64,000 nt of DNA. Origin: Microbacterium arabinogalactanolyticum (GTDB taxonomy: Bacteria > Actinomycetota > Actinomycetes > Actinomycetales > Microbacteriaceae). Every line of letters begins with the position of its first letter. Positions within the stretch are counted from its first letter, which is position 1. Location of the stretch: NCBI RefSeq assembly GCF_030268005.1, contig NZ_BRZC01000003.1, positions 124,001 to 188,000 on the forward strand, written 5' to 3'. The translations under genes were made by a program, and so were the position numbers. The notes under the pieces are model-generated. The model had not been told where the DNA came from and did no database searches. It saw nothing but the letters and a program-made list of their open reading frames with translations. This document shows, piece by piece, positions 1 through 9,557 of this stretch.

Positions 1-2
1 AG

Positions 3-941
3 CAGGCGCCTGTTATCCCGCAGGCCCCCGCGATCCCACAGACGCCCGCGATCCCGCAGGCCCCCGCGGCGCAGCATCCGCAGTTCGCGGCGCCCGGCGC
101 CCCGTTCGCAACCCCCGGCGCCCCGTCCGCAACCCCCGGCGCCCCGTCCGCAACCCCCGGCGCCCCGTTCGCCGCCGCGCCGCAGTTCGCCCCTGCGCCG
201 CAGCCCACCATCCACCCGCAGTCCGCGGCGGCGCAGGTGATCACCCCGCCGATGGGCTGGTACGCATTCCCGCCGGCCGGGCAACTGCGCTGGTGGAACG
301 GCGTGGACTGGACCGCCTACAAGCTCAAGAACGGCCGGCCGCGCGCCGATGCATACGCCGTCGAGCCCCCGAGCATGGGCTGGGTGCTCGGCGGGATGTT
401 CGCGCTCATCGGCCTGATGAACCTGCTGATGGGACTGCTGAATCCCGGGATGGGCGCACTGTCCGTCGTGTGGTTCGCCGTCTCGATCGTGTGGTTCATC
501 GGTGCGGGTCGCGATCACGCACGTCGCCGGGTGCCGCCGCCCACGACCGCCCCGTCGGTGGACGCCGAGCTGCGTCCGTTCCCCGGTGAGGCGGATGCCG
601 CCGGAGCCGGCTGGTACGTCGTCACCGGCGCGGTGCTGCGCTGGTGGACGGGAACGCGCTGGGCGCACTACGTGCTGGATCGGGGCCGCGTGCGCCCGAC
701 GCACTTCGCTCCGCGGGCGTTCCGCGCCTCGATGATCACGTGCGCGGTTATCGGCGGGCTGGGACTGCTCAGTTTGGTCGGAGGCATCGTGCTGGCGAAC
801 ACGACCGAGGAGTCCGATGCCGGCATCGCGCTCGCAGTCCTGGGCGGTGCGTTCATCTTCATCGCCCTGATCCTGCTGATCAGCGTGTACGCCCGCCGCT
901 ACGCACTGATCCTGCCGGCGAAGCCGCCCACGCAGCGCTGA
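3..941 (+). CDS. DUF2510 domain membrane protein (5' end outside window)
   Basis: The frame is open from the first bases, so the true start lies upstream. The visible N-terminal part is a Pro/Ala/Gln-rich linker encoded by tandem repeats (18-bp units at 15-68, 21-bp units at 99-161). Two DUF2510-type motifs follow: GWYAFPPAGQLRWWNG near 253-300 and GWYVVTGAVLRWWTGTRW near 610-660. Each is followed by a pair of hydrophobic segments, giving about four membrane helices in total. DUF2510 is a short Trp-rich motif common in actinobacterial membrane proteins and has no known enzymatic role, so no function is assigned. It ends 3 bp before the convergent acylase gene stops. Confidence 0.8.
   Translation, partial: QAPVIPQAPAIPQTPAIPQAPAAQHPQFAAPGAPFATPGAPSATPGAPSATPGAPFAAAPQFAPAPQPTIHPQSAAAQVITPPMGWYAFPPAGQLRWWNGVDWTAYKLKNGRPRADAYAVEPPSMGWVLGGMFALIGLMNLLMGLLNPGMGALSVVWFAVSIVWFIGAGRDHARRRVPPPTTAPSVDAELRPFPGEADAAGAGWYVVTGAVLRWWTGTRWAHYVLDRGRVRPTHFAPRAFRASMITCAVIGGLGLLSLVGGIVLANTTEESDAGIALAVLGGAFIFIALILLISVYARRYALILPAKPPTQR
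15..161 (+). repeat. In-frame tandem repeats coding a Pro/Ala linker
   Basis: Three 18-bp units (15-32, 33-50, 51-68; the first and third are identical) encode I-P-Q-A-P-A type hexapeptides. Three 21-bp units (99-119, 120-140, 141-161) encode G-A-P-[FS]-A-T-P heptapeptides. Unit lengths are multiples of three, so copy-number change would keep the frame and only alter linker length. Confidence 0.85.
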
Positions 942-944
942 CGC

Positions 945-3641
945 TCAGCCGGCCGGCTTCAGCACCAGGGTGTCGACGGTCGCCTTCGCGACGGCCTTCT
1001 TCGTGAACGCCCAGGGCTGCTGGACGCCGTCCGCCCAGTCCTCGGTCTGGTCCGTGTAGTGCTCGTTGAACGCATGGCCGCTGGCGCCGGTGAGATGGAT
1101 CCAGCTCGAGTCGTCGAAGTCGGCGAGGTCGACCACCATGCGCATGGACGGCACGGTGGTGGTCGCGTACGACTCGCCCACCTTCCAGCCCGTGGCGTTC
1201 ACCAGCGACGAGCCGCCGCTGACCGGGTACGGGCCGCGGTTGAAGAGCATCTCGATCGGCGCGATGCCCGATGAACCGAGCGTGGAGCTCGTCAGCGTCA
1301 GAGCGTGCAACGATCCCCAGTTCCAGCGGGTCACGTCATCGCCCTGCAGCTTCGACAGTTCGGCGTACGCCTGCTTCGCGGAGAGCGCGAGCACGGCGTC
1401 CATCCCGTCGGCCTTCAGCCTGTCGTTGGTCCACAGCGGATCGGAGGGGTCGTCCAGCATGGCACCCACCACCGTGAACAGCCGCCCCTGATCGCCCGTG
1501 GGCAGCGGCACCTCGCGGTCGATGAAGACGTTGCGCACCAGGTTCGACCACAGCACGTTGGCGTAGGCCGCGGCGGGCGAGTCGGCGCGGTTCTGGGCAT
1601 CCCAGGTCCGCAGCAGGCCGACCGCGGCCTTCGGGCCGTCACCGTCGACCTTCACGTCGGCCATCGCCACGGCGAGCTGCTTGCCGATCCACATCTCGTC
1701 GTCCATCTGGATGTCGCGCAGATCCTGCGGCTTCAGGGGAGCCGCGGCCGCCTTCCGCTCGATCAGGTGCGCGATGCGCGCCGCGCGGTAGCCGTAGTCC
1801 CAGTCCCGTGACAGGAAGTACGGGTAGTCGTCGGTGACGATCGCGTTGTTCGCCGTGACGATGTAGCCGTCACTCGGGTTGTACGACACCGGCAGGTCCT
1901 CGAAGGGGATGAACCCGGTCCAGTCGTACGCGCTGTCCCAGCCGGGCTGCGGCAGCCAGCCGTCACCGGCGCCGCGGATCGGCAGCCGGCCGGGAGCCTG
2001 ATAGCCGATGTTCCCCTTCTTGTCCGCGTAGATGAGGTTCTGCGCGGGCACGTCGAACAGGGATGCCGCGCGACGGAAGTCGGTGAAGTCCTTCGCGGTG
2101 TCGAGCGCGAAGATCGCCTTCGCCGTGGTTCCCGGGTCGAGGGCGGTCCAGCGGATGCTGACGGCCGCGTCGCCCTGCGGGATCTCGGGCCTGTCCGCCA
2201 GCGGCAGCACGCCCTCACCCGAGCCCTTGCCCGTTCCGACCACGGGCGCGCCGGCGATCGCCGTGAAGTCGTCCGTGAGGCCGGAGATGATCGGGCCGTG
2301 CACGGTGCGCCGGATGGTGAGCGGCACGTCCTCGCCACCCGCGACCTTGATCACGTCCTTCTCGACCTCGATCGGCTGCAGCGCGCCGTCGCGCCAGTAC
2401 TGGTCTCCCTGCACCTTCTCGATGTACAGGTCGGCCACGTCGGTGGTGAGGTTGGTGAAGCCCCAGGCGATCTTCTCGTTGTGTCCGATCACGATCCCGG
2501 GCAGGCCCGAGAAGGAGAATCCGGCCGTGTCGAACGGGCACGACGAGCTGACGGTGGAGCACTTCAGCTGCATCTGGTACCAGACCGAGGGGAGCGCGGC
2601 GCCCAGGTGCGGGTCGTTCGCGAGAAGGGGCTTGCCGCTCGCGGTGAGGTCGCCGGAGACGACCCAGGAGTTGGAGCCGATGCCCTCGCCCACCGGACCC
2701 AGCAGCATGCTCGCCGCCTCGATCACGCTGTCGGCCTGCTGCCACTGCACGGTGCTGATCGCGTCGGAGACGGTCGTCACGGCGTCGGACACGTCGGTGC
2801 CAGTGCCCGGCTTCGTCGAGAAGGATGCCGGGGCCGTGCCGCCCTCGTCGTCGGCATTCGCCGCCAGCGGTTCGACGGTGGAGATCTTCGGAACGATCAC
2901 GGGGTTCTGCTCGAACGGATACGCCGGGTACACGCGGTCGATGAGCGTCTTGGCATCGGCATCCGATTCGCCGGCCTCGCTCAGCTGCGCCGCGAGCAGC
3001 GCACGGTCGGTCTCGTCCCCGATGTTGGTGCGCAGGTCCCATGCCATCGCCTTCAGCCACGCCACCGAGTCGGCGGGCTGCCAGGGCTCTGGCCTGTAGT
3101 TCGGGTTCTGCACGCCGAGCACCGCGTACTCCAGCGACAGATCCGCGCCCGAGCGCGATGCCAGGTAGGCGTTCACTCCGGCCGCGTACGCCTCGTAGTA
3201 GCCGCGGGTGGTGTCGTCGAGCGCCTTGACCTCCTGCTCGGCGACCTTCCGCCAGCCCAGCGTGCGCAGGAACTTGTCGGTGGGGACCTGCGATGCCCCG
3301 AACATCTCCGCGACGCGGCCCGAGGTGACGTGCCGCCGGAAGTCCATCTCGAAGAACCGGTCCTGCGCGTGAGTGAAACCCTGGGCGAAGAAGAGGTCGT
3401 CGGTGGACGATGCGGTGATCGTGGGGATGCCGAGGGCGTCGCGCTGCACGGTGACGTTCTTCTCGAGCCCCTTCACGCTGAGCTCGCCGGAGGTCTCGGG
3501 GAAGGAGCGCTGGATGGTCCAGACCAGGAAGAAGGCGGCGGCGGTGGCGATGACCAGCAGGGATGCCAGCACGACGAAGGCGATGCGGCCGATCCGGCCG
3601 CCGATCGATCGGCGGGGTGCGGTCGTGGTGTCTGTCGTCAT
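945..3641 (-). CDS. Penicillin acylase family protein (Ntn hydrolase)
   Basis: An 898-residue protein with a basic N-terminus and a single membrane helix at about residues 17-42, so it is probably membrane-anchored with the enzyme outside. The motif GIGSNSWVVSG places the expected nucleophile at Ser323, the residue that becomes the beta-chain N-terminus after autoproteolysis in the penicillin amidase (S45) family. The segment before it, rich in Asp, Ser and Thr, fits the spacer peptide. The family cleaves amide bonds of beta-lactams, N-acyl homoserine lactones or acyl-peptides; the substrate cannot be told from sequence. ATG at 3641 follows a GGGGAA-type ribosome binding site. The gene appears monocistronic. 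Confidence 0.88.
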   Translation of the reverse strand: MTTDTTTAPRRSIGGRIGRIAFVVLASLLVIATAAAFFLVWTIQRSFPETSGELSVKGLEKNVTVQRDALGIPTITASSTDDLFFAQGFTHAQDRFFEMDFRRHVTSGRVAEMFGASQVPTDKFLRTLGWRKVAEQEVKALDDTTRGYYEAYAAGVNAYLASRSGADLSLEYAVLGVQNPNYRPEPWQPADSVAWLKAMAWDLRTNIGDETDRALLAAQLSEAGESDADAKTLIDRVYPAYPFEQNPVIVPKISTVEPLAANADDEGGTAPASFSTKPGTGTDVSDAVTTVSDAISTVQWQQADSVIEAASMLLGPVGEGIGSNSWVVSGDLTASGKPLLANDPHLGAALPSVWYQMQLKCSTVSSSCPFDTAGFSFSGLPGIVIGHNEKIAWGFTNLTTDVADLYIEKVQGDQYWRDGALQPIEVEKDVIKVAGGEDVPLTIRRTVHGPIISGLTDDFTAIAGAPVVGTGKGSGEGVLPLADRPEIPQGDAAVSIRWTALDPGTTAKAIFALDTAKDFTDFRRAASLFDVPAQNLIYADKKGNIGYQAPGRLPIRGAGDGWLPQPGWDSAYDWTGFIPFEDLPVSYNPSDGYIVTANNAIVTDDYPYFLSRDWDYGYRAARIAHLIERKAAAAPLKPQDLRDIQMDDEMWIGKQLAVAMADVKVDGDGPKAAVGLLRTWDAQNRADSPAAAYANVLWSNLVRNVFIDREVPLPTGDQGRLFTVVGAMLDDPSDPLWTNDRLKADGMDAVLALSAKQAYAELSKLQGDDVTRWNWGSLHALTLTSSTLGSSGIAPIEMLFNRGPYPVSGGSSLVNATGWKVGESYATTTVPSMRMVVDLADFDDSSWIHLTGASGHAFNEHYTDQTEDWADGVQQPWAFTKKAVAKATVDTLVLKPAG

Positions 3642-3687
3642 CGGCGGGTTCCCCAGGAGTGGATCGTGGGACCCCGTGTCACGGAGT

Positions 3688-3720
3688 CCGGGTGCGCGTC
3701 TCGGGTGACGCGCACCCCGG
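3688..3720 (-). terminator. GC-rich hairpin after the Pip operon
   Basis: A 10-bp perfect stem, GGTGCGCGTC with GACGCGCACC, extended by CCG/CGG pairs around a one-base bulge, closes a six-base loop. It lies about 90 bp past the stop of the last Pip gene. There is no T-tract, as is usual for actinobacterial terminators. Confidence 0.5.
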
Positions 3721-3807
3721 CATCCTATCCACTCGTTCGGATGATGTCGGCGCGGGGTTCCGAGCGCGGAATATCTGCACTCGGTCCGACAATCTCCTGG
3801 TCAGGAC

Positions 3808-5988
3808 TCACATGAGCTTGGTGGAGTGCAGCGCCTGCAGCATCTTCTGGTTGGCGTGGATGAACGGCAGGCGCAGCGCCAGACCGAGCAGCAGCGCCGG
3901 AACGGCGAACAGAGCCAGGAAGCCCAGCGAGATCCAGTCGTTTCGGTAGATGCCGGCGATCGCCGAGCGCATCGCGTTCACCGCGTGCGTGGCGGGCAGG
4001 AACGGGCTGATGTTCTGGAACCACTGCGGCAGCACCTGCAGCGGATACGCGCCGCCGGAGCCGGAGATCTGGATGACCAGCAGCAGCACCGCCAGCGCCT
4101 TGCCCGCGTTGCCGAACGTCACCACGAACGTGTAGATGATCAGCATGAACACCAGGGAGCTGACCCAGCCGGCCAGGAGCAGCAGGAGCGGATGCTGCGG
4201 CTGCACCTGCGTGAACAGGATGCTGCCCATGCACACCAGCGAGCTCTGCAGGAGGCCCACGATCGCGAAGATCCCGAAACGGCCGAGGTAGGTCTCGGCG
4301 GGGGAGAGCGGCGGAAGCGGAGAGCCCTCGCCCTGCGGCGGATCGACGCGGATCGAGACCGCGGTGAGCAGCGCCCCGACCCACAGGGCGAGCACGGTGT
4401 ACAGCGGCGTCATCGCGGCGCCGAAGCTCACGACCGAGTACACCGGCACCCGCGTCAGCTCGACGGGCTCGGCGATGAACGTGGCGAGGGCCTTCGGGTC
4501 GGAGCCGATCACCTTGCTGAGCTCGCTCAGGTCGCCCGTGTCGATGGCCTTGGTCAGCGCGGCATCCAGCTCGTCGAAGCGGTCGGCGGTCTCGGAGAGC
4601 GACTGCGAGATCCCGCTGGTCAGCCCCTCTGTATCCGTCAGCGCAGTGCCCAGCGACCCCGACCCGGTGAGCGACTTCGCGGCGGAGGAGAGCTCGCCGC
4701 CGATCGCGTCGATATCGCGGCCGATCGAGGCGAGCGTGCCGGCGAGGGCGTCGAGCTTGGGCTGCAGGCTCCCCGTGTATGCGCTGCGGGCATCCTGTAC
4801 GGCCGCCTTCGCCTCGGCGATCAGCCGGGAGATCTCGGCGTGCATGGCCTGGCTGTCGGCGTTGCCGTCGGCGATCTGCGTGGCGCCCTCCTCCAGCCGG
4901 TCCTGCAGGGCCTGCTCACGGGCGATGGCGGCGTCGATCCGCGACACGGCGGCATCGAACGCGTCCAGGGTGCTCTCCGGGAGCAGGGGACGCACGGTGG
5001 TCACCAGGTCGTCGCGCAGCCTCTGATGCTGATCGACCTGCGTCTGCACCCGGGTCGCGACGGCGCGCAGAGACTCGGCCGAGCTCGTCGCCTGCGCGTT
5101 CATCGACGCGAACACGTCATCGACGCTGTCGGCGACCGCCTGATAGCTGTCGGCCGTGCCGGAGAGCGCGTCGCCGAGCGCGGAGGTGGTCGAGGCGAGC
5201 GTCTGCTTCAGCGACTTCGCGGCCTGCTTGCCGTCGCCCAGCGCGCCGGTGGCGCTGCGCAGGGCATCGCCGGAAGCGGATGCCAGCCCCGAGGCGCTGT
5301 CGACAAGAGGACGGCTCGACGCGATCAGCGCGGTGAACATGTCGGCGGTCGACGCACCCGCGCGCAGCTGCGCGGCCACCTCGCCGACGTGGGCCTGCAG
5401 ACGGGACAGCGCGGCCTGGGTGTCGGCATCGTCGAGGTACTTGGACAGCGACGTGATGATGCCGAGGCCCGCCTCGCTGAGCGTGGACGTGAACGCCTCG
5501 TTGATGGTCGTGGCGACCTCGCCGGCGCCCTGTCCCGTGATCTTCGGGGCCAGCGCGTTCTTCTTCTCGTTCGTGTAGTACTCGATGCGGGTGCGCTCGG
5601 CGCCGTTCGAGTAGAAGGTCATCATGTCGGTGCTGAACGTCGGCGGCAGCACGATCGCGGCGTAGTACGCGCCCGATCGGGTGCCGTCGATCGCGTCGTC
5701 CTTCGAGGTGAACACCCAGTCCAGGTCGTGGTTCGCGCGGAGTGTGGAGAGCACCTGGTCGCCCACGTTCAGGCGGATCGGCACGAGGTCGCTCTGATAC
5801 CCCTCGTCGGTGCTGGCGACGGCGACCTTGAGGTTCTTGGTGTTGTCGAACGGGTTCCAGCTGGCGATCACGTTGAACCACGTGAACAGCGAGGGGATCA
5901 CGACCAGGCCGAAGAGCACGATCACGGCCATGACGCTGCTCGTGGCACGGCGCAGATCGAAGCGGAGCACCTGCAGGATGTTCCTCAT
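3808..5988 (-). CDS. YhgE/Pip family membrane protein (second of pair)
   Basis: A 726-residue protein with the YhgE/Pip layout. It has one N-terminal membrane helix (about 16-38) followed by a conserved FNVIASWNPFDNT segment. A long extracytoplasmic region rich in Ala/Ser/Gln has coiled-coil character. Five to six helices at the C-terminus (about 510-720) resemble ABC-2 permeases. The family includes the Lactococcus phage infection protein Pip and is related to EsaA of type VII secretion; its biochemical role is not established. Its ATG overlaps the stop of the preceding pip gene (ATGA-type), so the two are translationally coupled. The paralogues share only domain layout and short motifs. Confidence 0.88.
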   Translation of the reverse strand: MRNILQVLRFDLRRATSSVMAVIVLFGLVVIPSLFTWFNVIASWNPFDNTKNLKVAVASTDEGYQSDLVPIRLNVGDQVLSTLRANHDLDWVFTSKDDAIDGTRSGAYYAAIVLPPTFSTDMMTFYSNGAERTRIEYYTNEKKNALAPKITGQGAGEVATTINEAFTSTLSEAGLGIITSLSKYLDDADTQAALSRLQAHVGEVAAQLRAGASTADMFTALIASSRPLVDSASGLASASGDALRSATGALGDGKQAAKSLKQTLASTTSALGDALSGTADSYQAVADSVDDVFASMNAQATSSAESLRAVATRVQTQVDQHQRLRDDLVTTVRPLLPESTLDAFDAAVSRIDAAIAREQALQDRLEEGATQIADGNADSQAMHAEISRLIAEAKAAVQDARSAYTGSLQPKLDALAGTLASIGRDIDAIGGELSSAAKSLTGSGSLGTALTDTEGLTSGISQSLSETADRFDELDAALTKAIDTGDLSELSKVIGSDPKALATFIAEPVELTRVPVYSVVSFGAAMTPLYTVLALWVGALLTAVSIRVDPPQGEGSPLPPLSPAETYLGRFGIFAIVGLLQSSLVCMGSILFTQVQPQHPLLLLLAGWVSSLVFMLIIYTFVVTFGNAGKALAVLLLVIQISGSGGAYPLQVLPQWFQNISPFLPATHAVNAMRSAIAGIYRNDWISLGFLALFAVPALLLGLALRLPFIHANQKMLQALHSTKLM

Positions 5989-8873
5989 GCGCGCTCCCCT
6001 CCTTCCTGGGCGTCGTGGTCTTCAGCGTCGTGCGGTGATGTGTCGTGCGGTGGTGTGTCGTCGGGCTCCGGATGCTGCGCGGCGGCGTCTTCGGGGGCGT
6101 CGACCGCCTCGGCATCCGCGGGATCCGGTTCCGTCTCGACGTCGGCTTCTGCCTCGACATCGGCGTCCGTCTCGGCATCCGGGCCGAACAGCTCGTCCAG
6201 CACGGCGGTGTCGTCGTCGTCCGTCTCGTCGTCGTCCGTCTCGGTGGTGACGTCCGTCCGCTCGAGCACCGCGGTGCGCACGGCATCCGTCCCGCCCGCC
6301 GACGCGACGGACGTCCCGGCACCCGCGAGCAGCACGCCGTCGCCGGCGGTCTCGTCGATCAGCGCCTGGCGCAGCTCGGCATCCGGCATCTCACCCAGCT
6401 CGGCCGCCTGCTCGATGCTCTGCTTGATGTACTCCAACGCGACGAGGAACGCGATCAGGATCAGGCACCACAGCGCCCACAGGCCGAGCATGGTCGCCTT
6501 GGCGCCCGGCAGCAGCCAGGCGGCGACGCCGATCACGGCCATCACCGCGGCGCCGACGATCAGGGTCAGCCGCAGCCGGGTGGAGTACCGCTCGGTGAAC
6601 CTGCGTGCGCGCTCCGCGACCTGGGCGCGGTAGCCGTCGCCGTCGGTCAGGGCGCGGATGATCTGCGGTGTGTGACGGCGACCGGTGATCTGCACGTCCT
6701 CGCTCACCAGCAGCTGGCTCTCCGACAGCCTGCGGTTGAACAGCAGGGCGAAGTTGCCGAGCCGGCGGCGCAGGAACAGCCCGAGCGCGAACGCCAGCAC
6801 GACGTAGATCGCCAGCGTTCCCATGGCCCGCCACCAGGCGCCGTCGTAGAAGCCGCTGATGGTCTCGCGCAGGGCATCGATTCCGTAGGTGAACGGCAGG
6901 AACGGGTAGAGCCCGCGGAAGAAGTCCGGCATCATCTCGATCGGGTACAGGCCGGATGCCCCGGGGATCTGGAAGATCACCAGCAGGATGCACAGGCCCT
7001 TGCCCACGTAGCCGAAGCACACCGAGAGCGCATAGATGATGCTGAGGTACGCCAGGCCGATGAGCACGCTGGTGCCCACGAAAGCGAAGGCGTTCGCGGT
7101 CTGCACGCCGATGAACAGGTTGCCCACCGAGACGAGCACGGCCTGGCACACGCCGATCGCGGCAAACAGCATCCAGCGGCCGAGGTAGGCCTGCCGCACG
7201 GTGACGCCCTCGACACCCTCGGTGTCGACCTCGAGACGGAAGATCACCATCAGCACGAACGCGCCGATCCAGAGGGTGAGGTTCGTGAACAGCGCGGCCA
7301 TCGCCGAGCCGTACGCCTTGGTCGGGAACATCGCGTTCTCGTGCACCTCGACGGGTGAGGCCATGAAGTTCGCGATCTGCTCGGGGTCGAGCCCGGTGAT
7401 GGTGCTCAGCCGGTTCCAGATGTCGGCGGCGCTGAGCGCCAGCACGTCCGTGCGCACGCCGCTCAGGCCGGACTCCGCCGTGGCGAGGTTGCCGTCCAGT
7501 GCGCCGAGCGCCGTGGTCGTCGAGGCCAGCTGGGTCTTCAGCCCCGCCAGCAGGTTCTGCGCCTGCGTGATCTGGGAGCGCTGCGCACCGAGAGCCGCCG
7601 AGAATCCGTCCGCGCTGGCCGACAGCGCGGACATCGCGCGGTTGAGCTCGGGGACGCTCTTCGTCAGCGCGTCGCGGATGGCTCCGGCCGAGGTGGCCGC
7701 CTGGGAGGTCGCGGCATTCACCTTGTCGGCCGCGGTCCTGACCGATCCGATCGTGTTCGTGACGTCGCCGTTCAGCGTCTTCAGCTGGTCGAGCACCTGC
7801 TGGTCGTCGGCATTGCGCTGCTTCAGGTCGTCGATGGCCTGGCGGAGCTTCTGCGCGGCCTCGGAGCCGGGGTCGGTCTGGTCCAGCACGGACTGCAGCT
7901 CGTCGAGCGCGGCACCGTTCGCCTTGACAACCGCCGACAGGTCGTCGATCGCGGTGCCGACCGCCACGTTCGCCTGCTGGAGCCCCGCCGACAGCGTCGC
8001 GATCGAGGCGTTCATCTTCGACGAGGCGTCGGCGATGAGCGTGGCGCCCGACACGTATGCGGAGGTCACCTTGTCGGTGACCGTGAGCAGCTCCTGCTGG
8101 GCCTCGGCGGCGAGGGACTGCGCCTGCGCGACCGCGGTCTGCACCTTGCCGAGCGTCTTGTCTACCCGGCCCAGGGTGCCCGCCGCGCTGTCGAGCCGGC
8201 TCTGGGCATCCGTCAGCCCGCTCTGCAGCTCGGTGATGCGCCCGCGCGCGGCGGAGACCTTCGCGACGGCGTCGTCGAGCGCAGCGACCGAGCTGTCGCG
8301 CGCGTCGCCGAGGCGATCCTCGACATCCGCTCCGACGCCCTTCAGCTGCTCGGTGACCGCCTTCGAGACCACCGACACGAAGGTGCCGTTGATCTGGTTG
8401 TCGAGGGTGGAGGCGCCGACGTCGGTGATCTTCGGCGCGATCGCGTTCGCCTTCTCGTTGACGTAGTACTTCAGCTCGGGCCGGATGAAATCGCCGGTGG
8501 TGATGCTGAGGAAGTCGCGACTGAAGTCCGGGGGGATGATGATCGCGGCATAGCTGCGGCCGCTGCGCACGGCATCCATCGCCTCGTCCTCGTCGAGGAA
8601 CTCCCAGCCGAGCTGGTCGTTCTTCTCGAGCTGATCCACCAGCTCCCCGCCCACGTCGATGCTGCCGGTGAGGTCGGAGGACGCGCCGTCGTCCTGGTTG
8701 ACGATCGCGACGCTGACGTGCTGGGTGTTCGAGTAGGGGTCCCAGAACGCGACGATGTTGAACCACGCGTACAGCGACGGGGTGACGATGACGCCGATGA
8801 TGATGATCCACGCCTTGCTGACACGTGCGAGGCGGCCGAGATCGCGGCGGAACACGCTCCACGCGTTGGGCAT
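5985..8873 (-). CDS. YhgE/Pip family membrane protein with acidic tail (first of pair)
   Basis: The start chosen is the ATG at 8873, preceded by GGGAGG at good spacing. The frame stays open upstream, but that part overlaps tetR and is not protein-like. The 962-residue protein begins with a helix and FNIVAFWDPYSNT as in its paralogue, then a long coiled-coil region (about 200-480), then an ABC-2-like membrane domain. Unlike the downstream paralogue it has an extra C-terminal region of roughly 250 residues. This holds two more helices and a tail very rich in Asp, Glu and Thr (TDDDETDDDD), probably cytoplasmic. It is co-transcribed with the TetR gene 41 bp upstream. A TetR-controlled Pip pair suggests a response to a membrane-active compound; that is inference. 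Confidence 0.87.
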   Translation of the reverse strand: MPNAWSVFRRDLGRLARVSKAWIIIIGVIVTPSLYAWFNIVAFWDPYSNTQHVSVAIVNQDDGASSDLTGSIDVGGELVDQLEKNDQLGWEFLDEDEAMDAVRSGRSYAAIIIPPDFSRDFLSITTGDFIRPELKYYVNEKANAIAPKITDVGASTLDNQINGTFVSVVSKAVTEQLKGVGADVEDRLGDARDSSVAALDDAVAKVSAARGRITELQSGLTDAQSRLDSAAGTLGRVDKTLGKVQTAVAQAQSLAAEAQQELLTVTDKVTSAYVSGATLIADASSKMNASIATLSAGLQQANVAVGTAIDDLSAVVKANGAALDELQSVLDQTDPGSEAAQKLRQAIDDLKQRNADDQQVLDQLKTLNGDVTNTIGSVRTAADKVNAATSQAATSAGAIRDALTKSVPELNRAMSALSASADGFSAALGAQRSQITQAQNLLAGLKTQLASTTTALGALDGNLATAESGLSGVRTDVLALSAADIWNRLSTITGLDPEQIANFMASPVEVHENAMFPTKAYGSAMAALFTNLTLWIGAFVLMVIFRLEVDTEGVEGVTVRQAYLGRWMLFAAIGVCQAVLVSVGNLFIGVQTANAFAFVGTSVLIGLAYLSIIYALSVCFGYVGKGLCILLVIFQIPGASGLYPIEMMPDFFRGLYPFLPFTYGIDALRETISGFYDGAWWRAMGTLAIYVVLAFALGLFLRRRLGNFALLFNRRLSESQLLVSEDVQITGRRHTPQIIRALTDGDGYRAQVAERARRFTERYSTRLRLTLIVGAAVMAVIGVAAWLLPGAKATMLGLWALWCLILIAFLVALEYIKQSIEQAAELGEMPDAELRQALIDETAGDGVLLAGAGTSVASAGGTDAVRTAVLERTDVTTETDDDETDDDDTAVLDELFGPDAETDADVEAEADVETEPDPADAEAVDAPEDAAAQHPEPDDTPPHDTSPHDAEDHDAQEGGERA

Positions 8874-8914
8874 CGCACCTCCCGGCAGGCCAGCGGCATT
8901 CCGAGCATAGGGGC

Positions 8915-9547
8915 TCACGCGGCGGGCTCCGCAGCAATCGAGGCGAGGGCGATGTCGGGGTGGGCGGCGAGCAGGGCATCCGCTTCGCGCCAGGAGAGAC
9001 CGGCGATGCTCAGCACAGTGCGCACGGCGAGGTTTGCGGCGCCCGCGCTCGACGCATCCGTGCGGGCCACCACCGTGCGCGCCATCTCCTCGATGAGGCG
9101 GGCGAGGGTGGGAGCTGCGAGGTCGGTGCGGAAGCTGCCGTCGTCCTGCCCGCGGCGCACCAGATCGGCGACGGCGCGGCGGAGAGGTGCGAGCGCGTCG
9201 GCGGTGTGCTCGACGTGGGCTTCGTCCAGGGCGAGCGCCGCCGCGAACTGGACATGTGCGGCCTCCTGCCACAGGCGCGCGGCCAGTCGGGCGAGGGCGA
9301 GCCGGGCGTCGGCATCGGAGATCGACTCCGCGATGGCGTTGAAGCGCTGGGCGCCGGTCGAGATCAGCTCGCGGATGAGAGCGTCGCGATCGTCGAAGTG
9401 GCCGTACAGGGTGCGGCGGGACAGCCCGGCGCTGCGTGCGATCACGTCGACGGAGGCGTGCGGATCGGTGGCCAGAGCCGTGCGGGCGGCATCCAGGATG
9501 CCGGCACGGTTCGCCAGCGCGTCGGCTCGGGGCGCACGGGTGGTCAT
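8915..9547 (-). CDS. TetR/AcrR family transcriptional regulator
   Basis: A 210-residue protein with an N-terminal helix-turn-helix (SVDVIARSAGLSRRTLYGHF, about residues 36-55) and a helical ligand-binding C-terminal part. ATG at 9547 (MTTRAPRAD) is preferred over the ATG at 9583, because 9583 lies inside a perfect palindrome and a -10-like TATGTA ends about 10 bases upstream of 9547. The transcript would therefore be leaderless or nearly so. It heads the operon with the two Pip genes and probably represses itself through the palindrome at 9563-9586. Confidence 0.88.
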   Translation of the reverse strand: MTTRAPRADALANRAGILDAARTALATDPHASVDVIARSAGLSRRTLYGHFDDRDALIRELISTGAQRFNAIAESISDADARLALARLAARLWQEAAHVQFAAALALDEAHVEHTADALAPLRRAVADLVRRGQDDGSFRTDLAAPTLARLIEEMARTVVARTDASSAGAANLAVRTVLSIAGLSWREADALLAAHPDIALASIAAEPAA

Positions 9548-9557
9548 GCATCCAGAG

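Noticed and set aside
3826..6633. A 935-codon open frame on the plus strand
   Set aside because: Antisense shadow of the Pip genes; composition is Arg/Gln-rich and matches no family, as expected in GC-rich DNA.
945..9547. Antibiotic biosynthesis or resistance cluster from acylase plus Pip genes
   Set aside because: No biosynthetic enzymes are nearby and a terminator-like hairpin separates the acylase from the Pip operon.
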